From positions 1 to 38,902 of IMG/VR virus record IMGVR_UViG_3300025526_000059: a stretch of DNA of 38,902 bases; one strand, written 5' to 3'. The DNA is from a virus. The notes beneath the pieces were generated by a model. That model searched no databases. It saw only the letters and a list, made by a program, of their open reading frames with translations, and had not been told where the DNA came from. Positions 1-7,037 of the stretch are shown piece after piece. Within the stretch, counting starts at the first letter, position 1; each line of letters begins with the position of its first letter. The position numbers were made by a program, and so were the translations under genes.

Positions 1-96
1 ATGGCTTTAGCAGAACGACATCGAGTGTGGGGTTGGGGTTTCGTGTTCGGCATCATGGTAGGCGGCGCCGCAGTTATGCTGCTGGCTTACATCTAA
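1..96 (+). CDS. 31-aa single-TM small protein, last gene of the lysis region
   Basis: A 31-codon ORF opens at the first base with ATG and ends TAA at 94-96. After a short basic head (ERHR) it is almost entirely hydrophobic from about residue 10 to 31 (VWGWGFVFGIMVGGAAVMLL), so it would be a single-pass inner-membrane peptide. In a circular map it starts immediately after the stop codon of the 3TM holin-like gene (38576-38902), making it the last rightward gene before the convergent methyltransferase. No clear ribosome binding site is visible in the joined sequence (ccgccggctaa), so translation would rely on coupling. A spanin- or antiholin-like lysis role is possible from position only; it is too short to assign. 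Moderate-to-low confidence. Confidence 0.5.
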   Translation: MALAERHRVWGWGFVFGIMVGGAAVMLLAYI

Positions 97-1145
97 TCGG
101 TAAACGGATCAGGGACCGTCAAGATAGGCGCCGAGTATTTCCGCCGCGATCCACGGGTTGATCGCGTTACCATAGGCGCGCAATCGTCCCACACGCGCGG
201 ATACCCCATGAGCCAGCGGGAATGAGCCGGGTTCAAAGCGCCGCGCTTTTCCGTCTGTGCAGAGCACAGCGAAATTTGGCGTCCCAGGAGGCCATTGATG
301 GGGACATTTGATAAGTCGCTCGCCCCATCCTTGTGATCGCGGCTCGTCGGTGTTGCCCAGCCTGGCAGGCTGGGCAACACCTGTACTACCTGCTGAGATA
401 GCGGAATCCCTGTGTCGTGTGGTCTCGGTGGTTGATTGCCCCGACTCCCGTCTTGTGCTGTCGGTGAAACCCAACCCGCTAAACACGCCACCGCCGCCAG
501 ATCCGGACCCTTCGAGCGCATCGCTTCTCGAATTCCACCCTCCGTCGACCGTACACCCTTGTTGGCCAAGGCTGCCGTTGGCGTTGGCCATCCGACCAAT
601 TCCATTGTCCGATTCATCGAACGATTGTTGCCCGGTTGGTGACTGTCCTTGAACGACAACGCTGTCGGTGTCGGCCAGCCACCAAATTCGTTGCCGGATA
701 TGCGGCGCGCTGACGCCCGCAGCGCAGAGATCGGCGGCCCAGACACCATAGGCCATGTCTTCCAGATCAGTTCGTACTCCGGCGAGCCATACACGGCCAT
801 CCTTGCTCGCAACCTGCTCCCCAGCCACGACAACGGGCCGACAGGCAGCAATGAGACGTCGCATTTCTGGCCAGAGGTGCCTTTCGTCCGCCGTGCCTTT
901 GCGCTTGCCGGCGGCGCTGAATGGCTGACATGGACAGCTTCCGGTCCAAAGGGGTTTATTGTCTGGCCATCCTGCGAGTCTGGCTGCGTAAGCCCACCCC
1001 CCCAGCCCGGCGAAGAAATGGCATTGGGTGTATCCGACGAGATCGATGGGATGGACATCGGCAATACTCCGTTCGTCGACATCGCCGGCGGGAATGTGAC
1101 CCGCAGCGATAAGATTTCGCAGCCATTGGGCTGCGTAGGGATCAA
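93..1145 (-). CDS. Overprinted ORF in the +1 frame of dcm (GWPTPT-repeat protein)
   Basis: A 350-codon open frame lies almost wholly inside the methyltransferase gene, shifted +1. It has the look of a protein annotated in many phages: a GSPEYELIWKTWPM segment, SGPPISALRASARR, several GWPTPTA/GWATPTS repeats, and a C-terminal end with LNPAHSRWLMGYPRVWDDC followed by a basic tail. The GWPTPT repeats are the frame-shifted reading of the LADTD/ADANG repeats of the methyltransferase, and WLMGYP is the shifted reading of its C-terminal motif. It may therefore be a real dual-coded gene or a shadow that inherits conservation from dcm. No ribosome binding site is obvious. Listed for completeness; function unknown. 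Confidence 0.3.
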   Translation of the reverse strand: MIPTQPNGCEILSLRVTFPPAMSTNGVLPMSIPSISSDTPNAISSPGWGGGLTQPDSQDGQTINPFGPEAVHVSHSAPPASAKARRTKGTSGQKCDVSLLPVGPLSWLGSRLRARMAVYGSPEYELIWKTWPMVSGPPISALRASARRISGNEFGGWPTPTALSFKDSHQPGNNRSMNRTMELVGWPTPTAALANKGVRSTEGGIREAMRSKGPDLAAVACLAGWVSPTAQDGSRGNQPPRPHDTGIPLSQQVVQVLPSLPGWATPTSRDHKDGASDLSNVPINGLLGRQISLCSAQTEKRGALNPAHSRWLMGYPRVWDDCAPMVTRSTRGSRRKYSAPILTVPDPFTD

Positions 1146-1170
1146 TCTCGTTGTAGTAGGCGCCGCTCAT
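109..1170 (-). CDS. dcm: DNA (cytosine-5-)-methyltransferase, phage Dcm-like
   Basis: Predicted 353-aa cytosine-C5 DNA methyltransferase that would methylate phage and possibly host DNA, perhaps for protection from restriction. Visible motifs: motif I FFAGLGG (about residues 52-58), motif IV GSCPCQPFSAAG with catalytic Cys at about 81, the motif VI position as GEQVASKDG (about 117-125; EQV in place of the usual ENV, as is common in phage relatives), APHIRQR (about 155-161), and the C-terminal motif GNAINPWIAAEIL. Residues about 165-300 are low complexity with repeated AD/GNT segments, the target-recognition area. The ATG at 1168-1170 overlaps the primase stop as ATGA. It is the last leftward gene and converges with the 31-aa gene 12 bp away. 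A second long ORF is overprinted in the +1 frame (93-1145). Confidence 0.88.
   Translation of the reverse strand: MSGAYYNEIDPYAAQWLRNLIAAGHIPAGDVDERSIADVHPIDLVGYTQCHFFAGLGGWAYAARLAGWPDNKPLWTGSCPCQPFSAAGKRKGTADERHLWPEMRRLIAACRPVVVAGEQVASKDGRVWLAGVRTDLEDMAYGVWAADLCAAGVSAPHIRQRIWWLADTDSVVVQGQSPTGQQSFDESDNGIGRMANANGSLGQQGCTVDGGWNSRSDALEGSGSGGGGVFSGLGFTDSTRRESGQSTTETTRHRDSAISAGSTGVAQPARLGNTDEPRSQGWGERLIKCPHQWPPGTPNFAVLCTDGKARRFEPGSFPLAHGVSARVGRLRAYGNAINPWIAAEILGAYLDGP
349..381. repeat. Perfect 14-bp inverted repeat (hairpin) inside the 3' half of dcm
   Basis: Bases 349-362 and 368-381 are exact reverse complements around a 5-nt loop (tggca), the arms beginning GGTGTTGCCCAG. No T-tract follows on either strand. 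It is 253 bp inside the convergent end of the early and late transcription units. Confidence 0.6.
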
Positions 1171-3347
1171 TCCGGCCACCGCACGCCGTGGCCGATGAAG
1201 GTGGACCAGGCCGTGCGGCACTGTTCCAAAGTGGGCAGCTTGTAGACGTAGCCGGCACGGCTGGTCTTGGTGTGGAAAGTGCCAGGGCAGGCGTCGCGCA
1301 GCTGCTTGCCGATCGTGCGGTCGTCCGGCAGACGGCTGCGCACATGGCGTTCCTTGGCATAGCGGCGGAAGGCGTCGCGGAAACGGTTGCAGTCCACCGC
1401 CTCGGGCCATTCCTCGCCGAAATCGGACAGCAGGATCCGGCCTTCGCTGAGACAGTCCAGCCAGTATTGGTGGAACGGTTCGAGCGAGGCCAGCTTCTGG
1501 TCCAGCAGCGCGTCGGTTTCCGGCGCCCCGTTCAGATCGATCCCCGTAAGGTCGACATTCTGGAGATGGCTCAGCAGCAGGCGATAGCCGCCAGCTTCCA
1601 TGCCTTCCCGCATGGCCTTGAAGAATGCGCGGTCCTGCTTCCGGCCGTCGCCGACATCAAACACGGCGTACCGACGTTCATCGTGGCTGGCCGGGACCAG
1701 CCATTCCTCGTTGCCGATGATGATCACCCGGGTCCGGTTGTCGACCTTGTAGGTCTCCTTGCCCTTGTGCTCGATGACGTGCTCGGTGCCCGTGATCAGG
1801 TCTTTCAGCGTGCCCTCGGCCTGCTTGTCGCCGGACCAGAACGCTTCGTCGAGCGCGAACATCAGGCAGTTTTCCAGATGGCCGTTGAAATTGCCGATCA
1901 GGTAGCGGCGGTTCGATGTCAGCAGGAAATGGCCGCCCAGCAGCCGGCCGACGGTTTCGATGAAAGCGTTCTTGCCGACACCCTTGGCGCCGCGGAATAC
2001 CAGCGAGACCAGCGGTTTTTCCCACGGGCGCTGCACGATATGAGCGCAGTAGGCCAGCAGCCAGCGGAACAGCACGCGGTCGCCGCGGCAGACGTTCTGC
2101 AGACCATGCTCCAGCCAGGCATCCAGCGCGGCCTGCACTGGCGGCGGCACCGGTTCTTGCCCCCAGGGCTCGACCTGGAAGCCGCGCCACAGGTTGTAAA
2201 ACCGGTCGGGCACCGGCTGGCAGGGCGCGAACACGATGCCATCGTAGGATCGCCGGCCATCCCATTCCATCCATTCCTCGGTAACCGGCACGGTCTTGCG
2301 ACCAAGCTGGATCTTGTGCGAGGCGAACTTGCCGTTGAAGGCTGACATCGTCAGATGTTCCAACTTCCACATCCCCTTGGCATCGGTGGTTTCCCAAAGG
2401 ATGTGGCAGCCGCCGCCGGCGATGACGAAAGCGAATTCCCGGTTGATCTTGACGTAGGGGTGGATGCCGGTATCCGGTGTGTCGCCGTCATCTGTCGGCG
2501 CGGCAGGTGTGAAATCGGCTTCCGGTGCCGCAGTGCCCGGCGTCTCAAATCCGTACCGGTAGGCATGGGCCACCTTCTGGCCCAGGCGATCGTAAGACCA
2601 GCCGGGCGGGCAGCGCGGATTCCAGTGCTCGAACATGGCGTCGAGGCAATCCTGCTGCGACAGGCCGAAATCCTTGACCCGTGCGGCGACCTTGTAGGTA
2701 GTCTGGTCGCCACCCTGGCCCTTGATCGCTAATGGCGCGTCGGACTGCAGATACGCGGTTGCGCGAGCCAGAGCACGGGCACGGTCAACCCGAACTCCGT
2801 CCTGATCTGGCTGTTCACCACGTCGATCAGTGCCTGTGCCGAGACGGTCGACAAGCCATTCAGGAGCGGATGCCACGGGTAGATTTGCACCCACCACATA
2901 CCGTCCGGCGTCAACGGATGATCCAGGGCCGACAACGTAACCGCCGCGAGATCGAATATCGAGGCCGCTTCCGAGCACGTCGACACCCTGCCGAAGCGCA
3001 GCAGGTACGCGCAGGATAAGATGCCGACCACCTGTTGGTGTTTCCGTTGTACGGGTGTCAGGGATGTCATAACCGTCGAGCTCCAATGCCAGCAGGGAGG
3101 CCCGACCGTTCTTGCCTTCCTTGTTGTCTTCATCGATGACCAGCAGGGCTTCACTCTCGGCGAAACGGCCAGTGTAGATGCCAATGTTGGCATGGCCTTC
3201 GCCAAAGAATTCGGCTATCCGCGCCGGATCCCGGGTGGCCCGCTCCTTGAAGTGCATGCCCTTTGGCGGCTTCTTCTTGCCGGGCTGCAGCGGGAAAACG
3301 TAGAAACCATCCGCTGCCAAGGCCAACGCAGTTTCGAGAATACTCAT
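1167..3347 (-). CDS. Bifunctional prim-pol primase/replicative helicase
   Basis: Predicted 726-aa replication protein. The N-terminal part (about 1-170) is a Bif-prim/pol (AEP-type primase-polymerase) domain: FPLQPGKKKPPKG near 18-30, metal-binding acidic motif VIDEDN (about 70-75), GGRHL with His at about 109, and SRGGYVVGPGS (about 133-143). The C-terminal part (about 440-650) is a DUF5906/SF3-type ATPase: Walker A GAKGVGKN (about 453-460), Walker B LMFALDEA (about 495-502), then a VIIIGNEEW segment. It should prime and unwind phage DNA together with the PolA-type polymerase two genes upstream. The ATG at 3345-3347 overlaps the stop of the zinc-finger gene (ATGA), fixing the start in preference to longer frames. 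The 3' end overlaps dcm. Such fusions also occur in plasmid replication modules. Confidence 0.9.
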   Translation of the reverse strand: MSILETALALAADGFYVFPLQPGKKKPPKGMHFKERATRDPARIAEFFGEGHANIGIYTGRFAESEALLVIDEDNKEGKNGRASLLALELDGYDIPDTRTTETPTGGRHLILRVPAALRQGVDVLGSGLDIRSRGGYVVGPGSSVDAGRYVVGANLPVASAPEWLVDRLGTGTDRRGEQPDQDGVRVDRARALARATAYLQSDAPLAIKGQGGDQTTYKVAARVKDFGLSQQDCLDAMFEHWNPRCPPGWSYDRLGQKVAHAYRYGFETPGTAAPEADFTPAAPTDDGDTPDTGIHPYVKINREFAFVIAGGGCHILWETTDAKGMWKLEHLTMSAFNGKFASHKIQLGRKTVPVTEEWMEWDGRRSYDGIVFAPCQPVPDRFYNLWRGFQVEPWGQEPVPPPVQAALDAWLEHGLQNVCRGDRVLFRWLLAYCAHIVQRPWEKPLVSLVFRGAKGVGKNAFIETVGRLLGGHFLLTSNRRYLIGNFNGHLENCLMFALDEAFWSGDKQAEGTLKDLITGTEHVIEHKGKETYKVDNRTRVIIIGNEEWLVPASHDERRYAVFDVGDGRKQDRAFFKAMREGMEAGGYRLLLSHLQNVDLTGIDLNGAPETDALLDQKLASLEPFHQYWLDCLSEGRILLSDFGEEWPEAVDCNRFRDAFRRYAKERHVRSRLPDDRTIGKQLRDACPGTFHTKTSRAGYVYKLPTLEQCRTAWSTFIGHGVRWPE

Positions 3348-3547
3348 GCGCCTCGCTTCTGCCTGCGCTGCCAGTCGTCCCGACAGCCCGCGTCGCACCA
3401 GCGCCGTTCGCCTTCGACATCCTCGCCGCAGGACAGGCACATTCCGATGCCGGATGGTGGGTCTTTAGCAGATTGTTGCCTTTTAAGCAACGACGAACGC
3501 AGAAACAGGTCGGCGGTGTCGTTCGCCTGATCGATGATGTCAGCCAT
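3344..3547 (-). CDS. Small TraR/DksA-like zinc-finger protein
   Basis: A 67-aa protein starting MADIIDQAND. The C-terminal half carries CLSCG...RRWCDAGCRDDW, the four-cysteine zinc finger of TraR/DksA-type small phage proteins. Such proteins can bind RNA polymerase, but many phage copies of this size are uncharacterised. The start ATG (3545-3547) overlaps the last base of the polymerase stop (TAATG) and the 3' end overlaps the primase start, so it is translationally coupled in the replication operon. The gene contains a perfect 17-bp operator-like palindrome (3475-3491), the only perfect copy lying inside a coding region. Confidence 0.8.
   Translation of the reverse strand: MADIIDQANDTADLFLRSSLLKRQQSAKDPPSGIGMCLSCGEDVEGERRWCDAGCRDDWQRRQKRGA
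3475..3491. promoter_or_regulatory. Operator-like palindrome GTTGC-cttttaa-GCAAC
   Basis: Perfect copy of the 17-bp phage palindrome, inside the zinc-finger gene and about 130 bp upstream of the primase start on the leftward strand. Confidence 0.6.
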
Positions 3548-5661
3548 TATTTCCGATACCTCCGTCCTCTCCAGCCCGCGGCCACCACCGGCAGGCCGAC
3601 GGCCCAGTCCGGAATCGTGGCGCACTTGGCACAGAACTCTTTCAGGTCGCCGAAGCTTTCATCCACTTCGCCAGCGTTTTCGTCATGTGCGTGCAACACC
3701 GTGGGATAGCCGGCGGCATGACAGGTTTCCATGGCGAAGGCCAACAGGTCACGACTGATCGCCTGGTCGTTGTTTTCTACCAGCTTGCCGCCATAGGTCG
3801 AGATGCGCTGCCAGCGGCCATGCGCGTCGGGATCCGGGATAATCTTGTCCCGACCGCCCGCCGACTGGTCGATCTCGGTCATGTATGTGAGGCTGTCTTT
3901 CTCGTCGCCCCACGGCATCTGCAGCCGCATGATCTTCGGATACGGATAACAAAGCGTCCGGCCGCTTGGCAGCAGGCACCACAGGAAGCTGCCTTTCACC
4001 TTGTATTTGACCTGCCGGCCGGGTGCGCCGGCGGCAAAGGTCTTGCCCGGATTCAATACGGCACTGATCGCCGCCCGCTCGGTATCGCGCCAGAGCGAAA
4101 CGGTTTTCGGATGCTCGCCGCGCCACAGACCCTTGATCTCGTTGGCCTGTTCGTCGGGAATCTTGACCAGATACGTTTTGGCCATGGTCTGGAAAGCGCC
4201 AACGCCACCTTCGTAACCGCAGGCCAATTCCGGCACCTTGCCGAAGGTCTGGCGTTCTTCGTCGGTGATTTCTGCCACGGTCTTGTGCAGGATTTTGGCG
4301 GCCATGAGCTTGTAAATGTCCGCCCCGGTGCCGGCATCGAAATCACGGAACGCCTGCAGTTTCCATTCTTCACCGGCCAGCCAGGCGAGAACACGCCCTT
4401 CGATGTTGGAAAAGTCGGCTGTGATCAGGTGCTTTCCCGGTGCTGCCGTCAGCAGACCGCGCAGACAGGATGGCAGCACGTCCATGGGGCTGCCGTAAAA
4501 CAGGTCAATGTAGCGCGCCGCTTCGGCTGTCGGCATGCGCACCAGCGCATCCAGCACATCCTCGATCTCTGCCGGCTTCAGTTTCGGGCGAGGCAGATTC
4601 TGCAGCTGCACCCGACGACCAGCCCAGCGACCGGTCCGGGCGCCGTGATACTGGAACATACCGCGCAGCCGACCATCGGTACTGGCTGCTGAAATCATCG
4701 GGGTCAGCTTGGCGGTGCTACTACGACCCGCGCGCTGCCGCAGTTCTAGCGCCTCGCGCACGTCGGCTGGCAGGTCGTCGCGTTCCAGCAGGTCAGCCAC
4801 GTCAGCTTTGGCCAGCCCATCCTGGTTGAACCCACGCGTCCCCAGCCACTTCTTGATTCGGGCAACCTCGGTGCAGAAACCAACGAAGTTGCCGGTCACC
4901 TCGCGCATGCGAGCATTCAGCCGGTCCTGTTCGGCCTGCACGACGGCGATGGCAGCCTTCACGGCCGGCTGATCGACGAAGACGCCGCGATTATTGATCT
5001 GCTGGTCCAGCACCCAGAGGCGCTGTTCGGCATCGGAGAGCGGCATCAGCCGCTTCTCCAGCTCGCGCTCGACACGCACGTCCTGTCGGCAGTATTCACC
5101 CAGCTGGCGGCGCTTCTCCGGTTCGTCCCACCAGATGATCGTTCCGTCCGGCTTGATTTCACGCGGTCGGGCCATCTGCAGCATTAGCCGGCGGCCGACC
5201 ATGTCCTTTTGCTGCTGGATGCCGACGGCAGCAGCGGCCATTTCCAAGCTACCGGGCAGCGCCATGGCGTATGCCATCGCCATGGTGCAGCGGCATTGCT
5301 CGGGCTTCAGCGCCGGCCAGCCGTGGCGTGGCGCCATGATGTTGTTCCAAATGGCGAGCTCAAACGCCGCGTTGTGGATGACCACCAGGCCGCCGGCGGC
5401 GACATGCGCCAGCACGCGGTCAGTATCGTCGCTCCAGCCGGTGTTGAAATCCGCCGGTTCCAGCAGGCCGACATCTTCGTCTCCGAAGGCGAAAGCCATA
5501 CACCAGACGCCGGTATCGGGGTGCCGTGAGTAATTGTCGACACCAACATCGGCCAGTTCAACCGTACCGCGGGTCTCGAAATCGATATGAAGGATGACGC
5601 GCGGCGGGGGCGGTACCACCCAGCGACCGTCTAAACCCAGAATGGGAGTCTGGTCAGTCAT
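3547..5661 (-). CDS. polA: DNA polymerase I, family A (3'-5' exonuclease + polymerase)
   Basis: A 704-aa family A DNA polymerase that would replicate the phage genome. The exonuclease domain shows Exo I HIDFET (Asp27, Glu29), Exo II VIHNAAFELA (about 94-103) and Exo III YCRQD (about 190-194). The polymerase domain shows TGRWAG and LQNLPRP (about 343-359), motif A ADFSNIEGR with Asp at about 416, motif B FGKVPELACGY (about 473-483), and motif C HAHDEN (His659-Asp660-Glu661). All catalytic carboxylates are present. It resembles the short phage PolA type (Bcep22/BPP-1-like) and lacks a 5'-3' nuclease. The start MTDQTP is chosen because its ATG overlaps the previous stop by 8 nt. Confidence 0.92.
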   Translation of the reverse strand: MTDQTPILGLDGRWVVPPPPRVILHIDFETRGTVELADVGVDNYSRHPDTGVWCMAFAFGDEDVGLLEPADFNTGWSDDTDRVLAHVAAGGLVVIHNAAFELAIWNNIMAPRHGWPALKPEQCRCTMAMAYAMALPGSLEMAAAAVGIQQQKDMVGRRLMLQMARPREIKPDGTIIWWDEPEKRRQLGEYCRQDVRVERELEKRLMPLSDAEQRLWVLDQQINNRGVFVDQPAVKAAIAVVQAEQDRLNARMREVTGNFVGFCTEVARIKKWLGTRGFNQDGLAKADVADLLERDDLPADVREALELRQRAGRSSTAKLTPMISAASTDGRLRGMFQYHGARTGRWAGRRVQLQNLPRPKLKPAEIEDVLDALVRMPTAEAARYIDLFYGSPMDVLPSCLRGLLTAAPGKHLITADFSNIEGRVLAWLAGEEWKLQAFRDFDAGTGADIYKLMAAKILHKTVAEITDEERQTFGKVPELACGYEGGVGAFQTMAKTYLVKIPDEQANEIKGLWRGEHPKTVSLWRDTERAAISAVLNPGKTFAAGAPGRQVKYKVKGSFLWCLLPSGRTLCYPYPKIMRLQMPWGDEKDSLTYMTEIDQSAGGRDKIIPDPDAHGRWQRISTYGGKLVENNDQAISRDLLAFAMETCHAAGYPTVLHAHDENAGEVDESFGDLKEFCAKCATIPDWAVGLPVVAAGWRGRRYRK

Positions 5662-5956
5662 CGAACGGATCTGGGCTGGCGTTCGGCTCGGCAGTGGTAG
5701 CCAGCACCGCAACAGGCTTCGGCTCACGGATCCACGACGGCTTCTCGCGCTTCATGAACCCTTTGGCGATCGCCTTTTCGACGGCATCTTCCAGCGCCCA
5801 GTACATCGTTGCACCGGTGCCGAACTCGGCGACATCCGTGCCGTTGCCGATGTTCGCCTGCCAGCCATTATGGTTCTGGAACAGGTTGCGAATGTTGCAC
5901 TGGTGCTGGTTGACTAGCAGGATCAGGGCGTCAATGGGGTGCGGGGCATCGGTCAT
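5654..5956 (-). CDS. Conserved hypothetical phage protein, 100 aa
   Basis: Begins MTDAPHPIDALILLVNQHQ and contains NIRNLFQNHNGWQANIGNGTD. The C-terminal third is rich in Pro/Ala and ends in an acidic tail (PDPFDD), as in proteins that interact with replication machinery. It is predicted soluble with no membrane segment. The gene overlaps the deoxyribosyltransferase-like gene upstream (ATGA at 5953-5956) and the polymerase downstream (8 nt), so it belongs to the replication/nucleotide operon. Function unknown. The acidic tail resembles the C-terminal peptide of SSB-type proteins, but that is only a resemblance. Confidence 0.75.
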   Translation of the reverse strand: MTDAPHPIDALILLVNQHQCNIRNLFQNHNGWQANIGNGTDVAEFGTGATMYWALEDAVEKAIAKGFMKREKPSWIREPKPVAVLATTAEPNASPDPFDD

Positions 5957-6366
5957 GCGGCCCTCGCAATCAAAGCACGGGTTTGTTCGATCGACAGAAC
6001 CTCGATGGGCATGTGCTTTGACCGCCAGATATGGCCATCCATATTTGGCGGAATCGAGATAGCCCAGACCGGCTTGTCCCAGGCAAAGGCTTCCAGCACC
6101 TCGACTGCCACACTCGCGCCAACGCTCTTGCCGCCTGGATTAAACAGGAAGGCGACGGCATCGCACTCCTGCACCAGCTTGCGGAAGAAGGCCATCGGGT
6201 CGCTGTTGCGGGTCGGCGAACCCTGGAAGGCGCCGCTGATTGCGGGCGCGCTGGGATTCACGATCTCCCAGCCAATATGGAATTTCTCTTTCAGCAGCTT
6301 CAGCGCGGCACGCTCACGCTCGTTACCGTAGTCCGCCATGCAGTGGGCGAAGTAAATCTTTTTCAC
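5953..6366 (-). CDS. Nucleoside 2-deoxyribosyltransferase-like protein
   Basis: A 137-aa protein opening IYFAHCMADYGN and continuing with NPSAP, FFRKLVQECDAVAFLF and GASVAVEVLEAFAWDKPVWAI. This pattern fits the nucleoside 2-deoxyribosyltransferase/DUF4406 (SLOG-like Rossmann) group, in which an Asp and a Glu (here probably in ECDAV and VAVEV) serve nucleotide hydrolysis or transfer. It could act on nucleotides or nucleotide signals, but the substrate cannot be read from sequence. The start codon is GTG (6364-6366) preceded by AGGAG. It lies just downstream of an operator-like site and overlaps the next gene by ATGA. Confidence 0.72.
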   Translation of the reverse strand: MKKIYFAHCMADYGNERERAALKLLKEKFHIGWEIVNPSAPAISGAFQGSPTRNSDPMAFFRKLVQECDAVAFLFNPGGKSVGASVAVEVLEAFAWDKPVWAISIPPNMDGHIWRSKHMPIEVLSIEQTRALIARAA

Positions 6367-6418
6367 GGGTATCTCCTGCGTCTGGAAGAAGCGCCCGACA
6401 TTGCTGCCGGGCGCTGAC

Positions 6419-6435
6419 GGTGTGAAATAAGCAAC
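6419..6435. promoter_or_regulatory. Degenerate operator-like site GGTGT-gaaataa-GCAAC
   Basis: The right half and spacer (gaaataaGCAAC) are identical to the perfect site at 9544-9560; the left half has two mismatches. It lies between the SSB gene and the deoxyribosyltransferase-like gene. Confidence 0.4.
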
Positions 6436-6438
6436 AAT

Positions 6439-7023
6439 TTAGTCGAAGACAGAGCCCGCTCCGGCGCCGCCAGCTGCAGCGCCAGCACCTTCGACCGGCT
6501 TGAAGTCGTCGGTCGGACGGCTGCGACCGCCGAGCGGATCGCCGTCGCGCGTCTTCTGGATGTTGTTCAGGCCGAAACCCGCACCCTTGTTGCCCTTCTT
6601 GTCGAAGGCATAGGCGTTGTAGGAAATCTTCGCGTAGCAGCCCGAGTAGAAGTGCTGCGGTTCGATGATGTCCATCACGTTGTGGTCGACGACACCGGGC
6701 TTGCCGTTCTTCGCCGCCTTCTTGAAGGTGATGAAGACGTCGTCGCCGTTCTCGTAGCCGGCCGGAATGACCTGCTTGCCGTCCTTCATCGACCACCGTT
6801 CCTTGCACTTGCGGAACGGATTGCGAAGATTCTCGGGCCAGTTCTTCTTGTCGGCGCCAAACTTCTTGACCAGGGCTTCCTCGGCATCCTTCTTCATCGA
6901 CGTGAAGTCGGTGTTGGCCGGGAAAATGCCGACGACGGAATATTCCATTTCGCCGGACAGGTCGTTCTTCTGCGCCTCGAAAACGTGAACATACGAGACG
7001 CGGCATTCATGGGTGACAGCCAT
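6439..7023 (-). CDS. Single-stranded DNA-binding protein, DUF2815 family
   Basis: A 194-aa protein with the DUF2815 (phage ssDNA-binding, T7 gp2.5-like role) pattern: RVSYVHVFEAQK near the N-terminus, KYSVVGIFP-like MEYSVVGIFPANTD, NPFRKCKERW, and GCYAKISYNAYAFDKKGNKG(A)GFGLNN near residues 128-156. It ends with a Gly/Ala-rich linker and a short acidic tip (SVFD). It would coat single-stranded DNA and help the polymerase and helicase. It lies 14 bp downstream of the DUF2800 nuclease gene; an SSB/nuclease pair like this is common in phage recombination-replication modules. The start ATG (7021-7023) follows gaaaggatacccgc, a good ribosome binding site. Confidence 0.85.
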   Translation of the reverse strand: MAVTHECRVSYVHVFEAQKNDLSGEMEYSVVGIFPANTDFTSMKKDAEEALVKKFGADKKNWPENLRNPFRKCKERWSMKDGKQVIPAGYENGDDVFITFKKAAKNGKPGVVDHNVMDIIEPQHFYSGCYAKISYNAYAFDKKGNKGAGFGLNNIQKTRDGDPLGGRSRPTDDFKPVEGAGAAAGGAGAGSVFD

Positions 7024-7037
7024 GCGGGTATCCTTTC

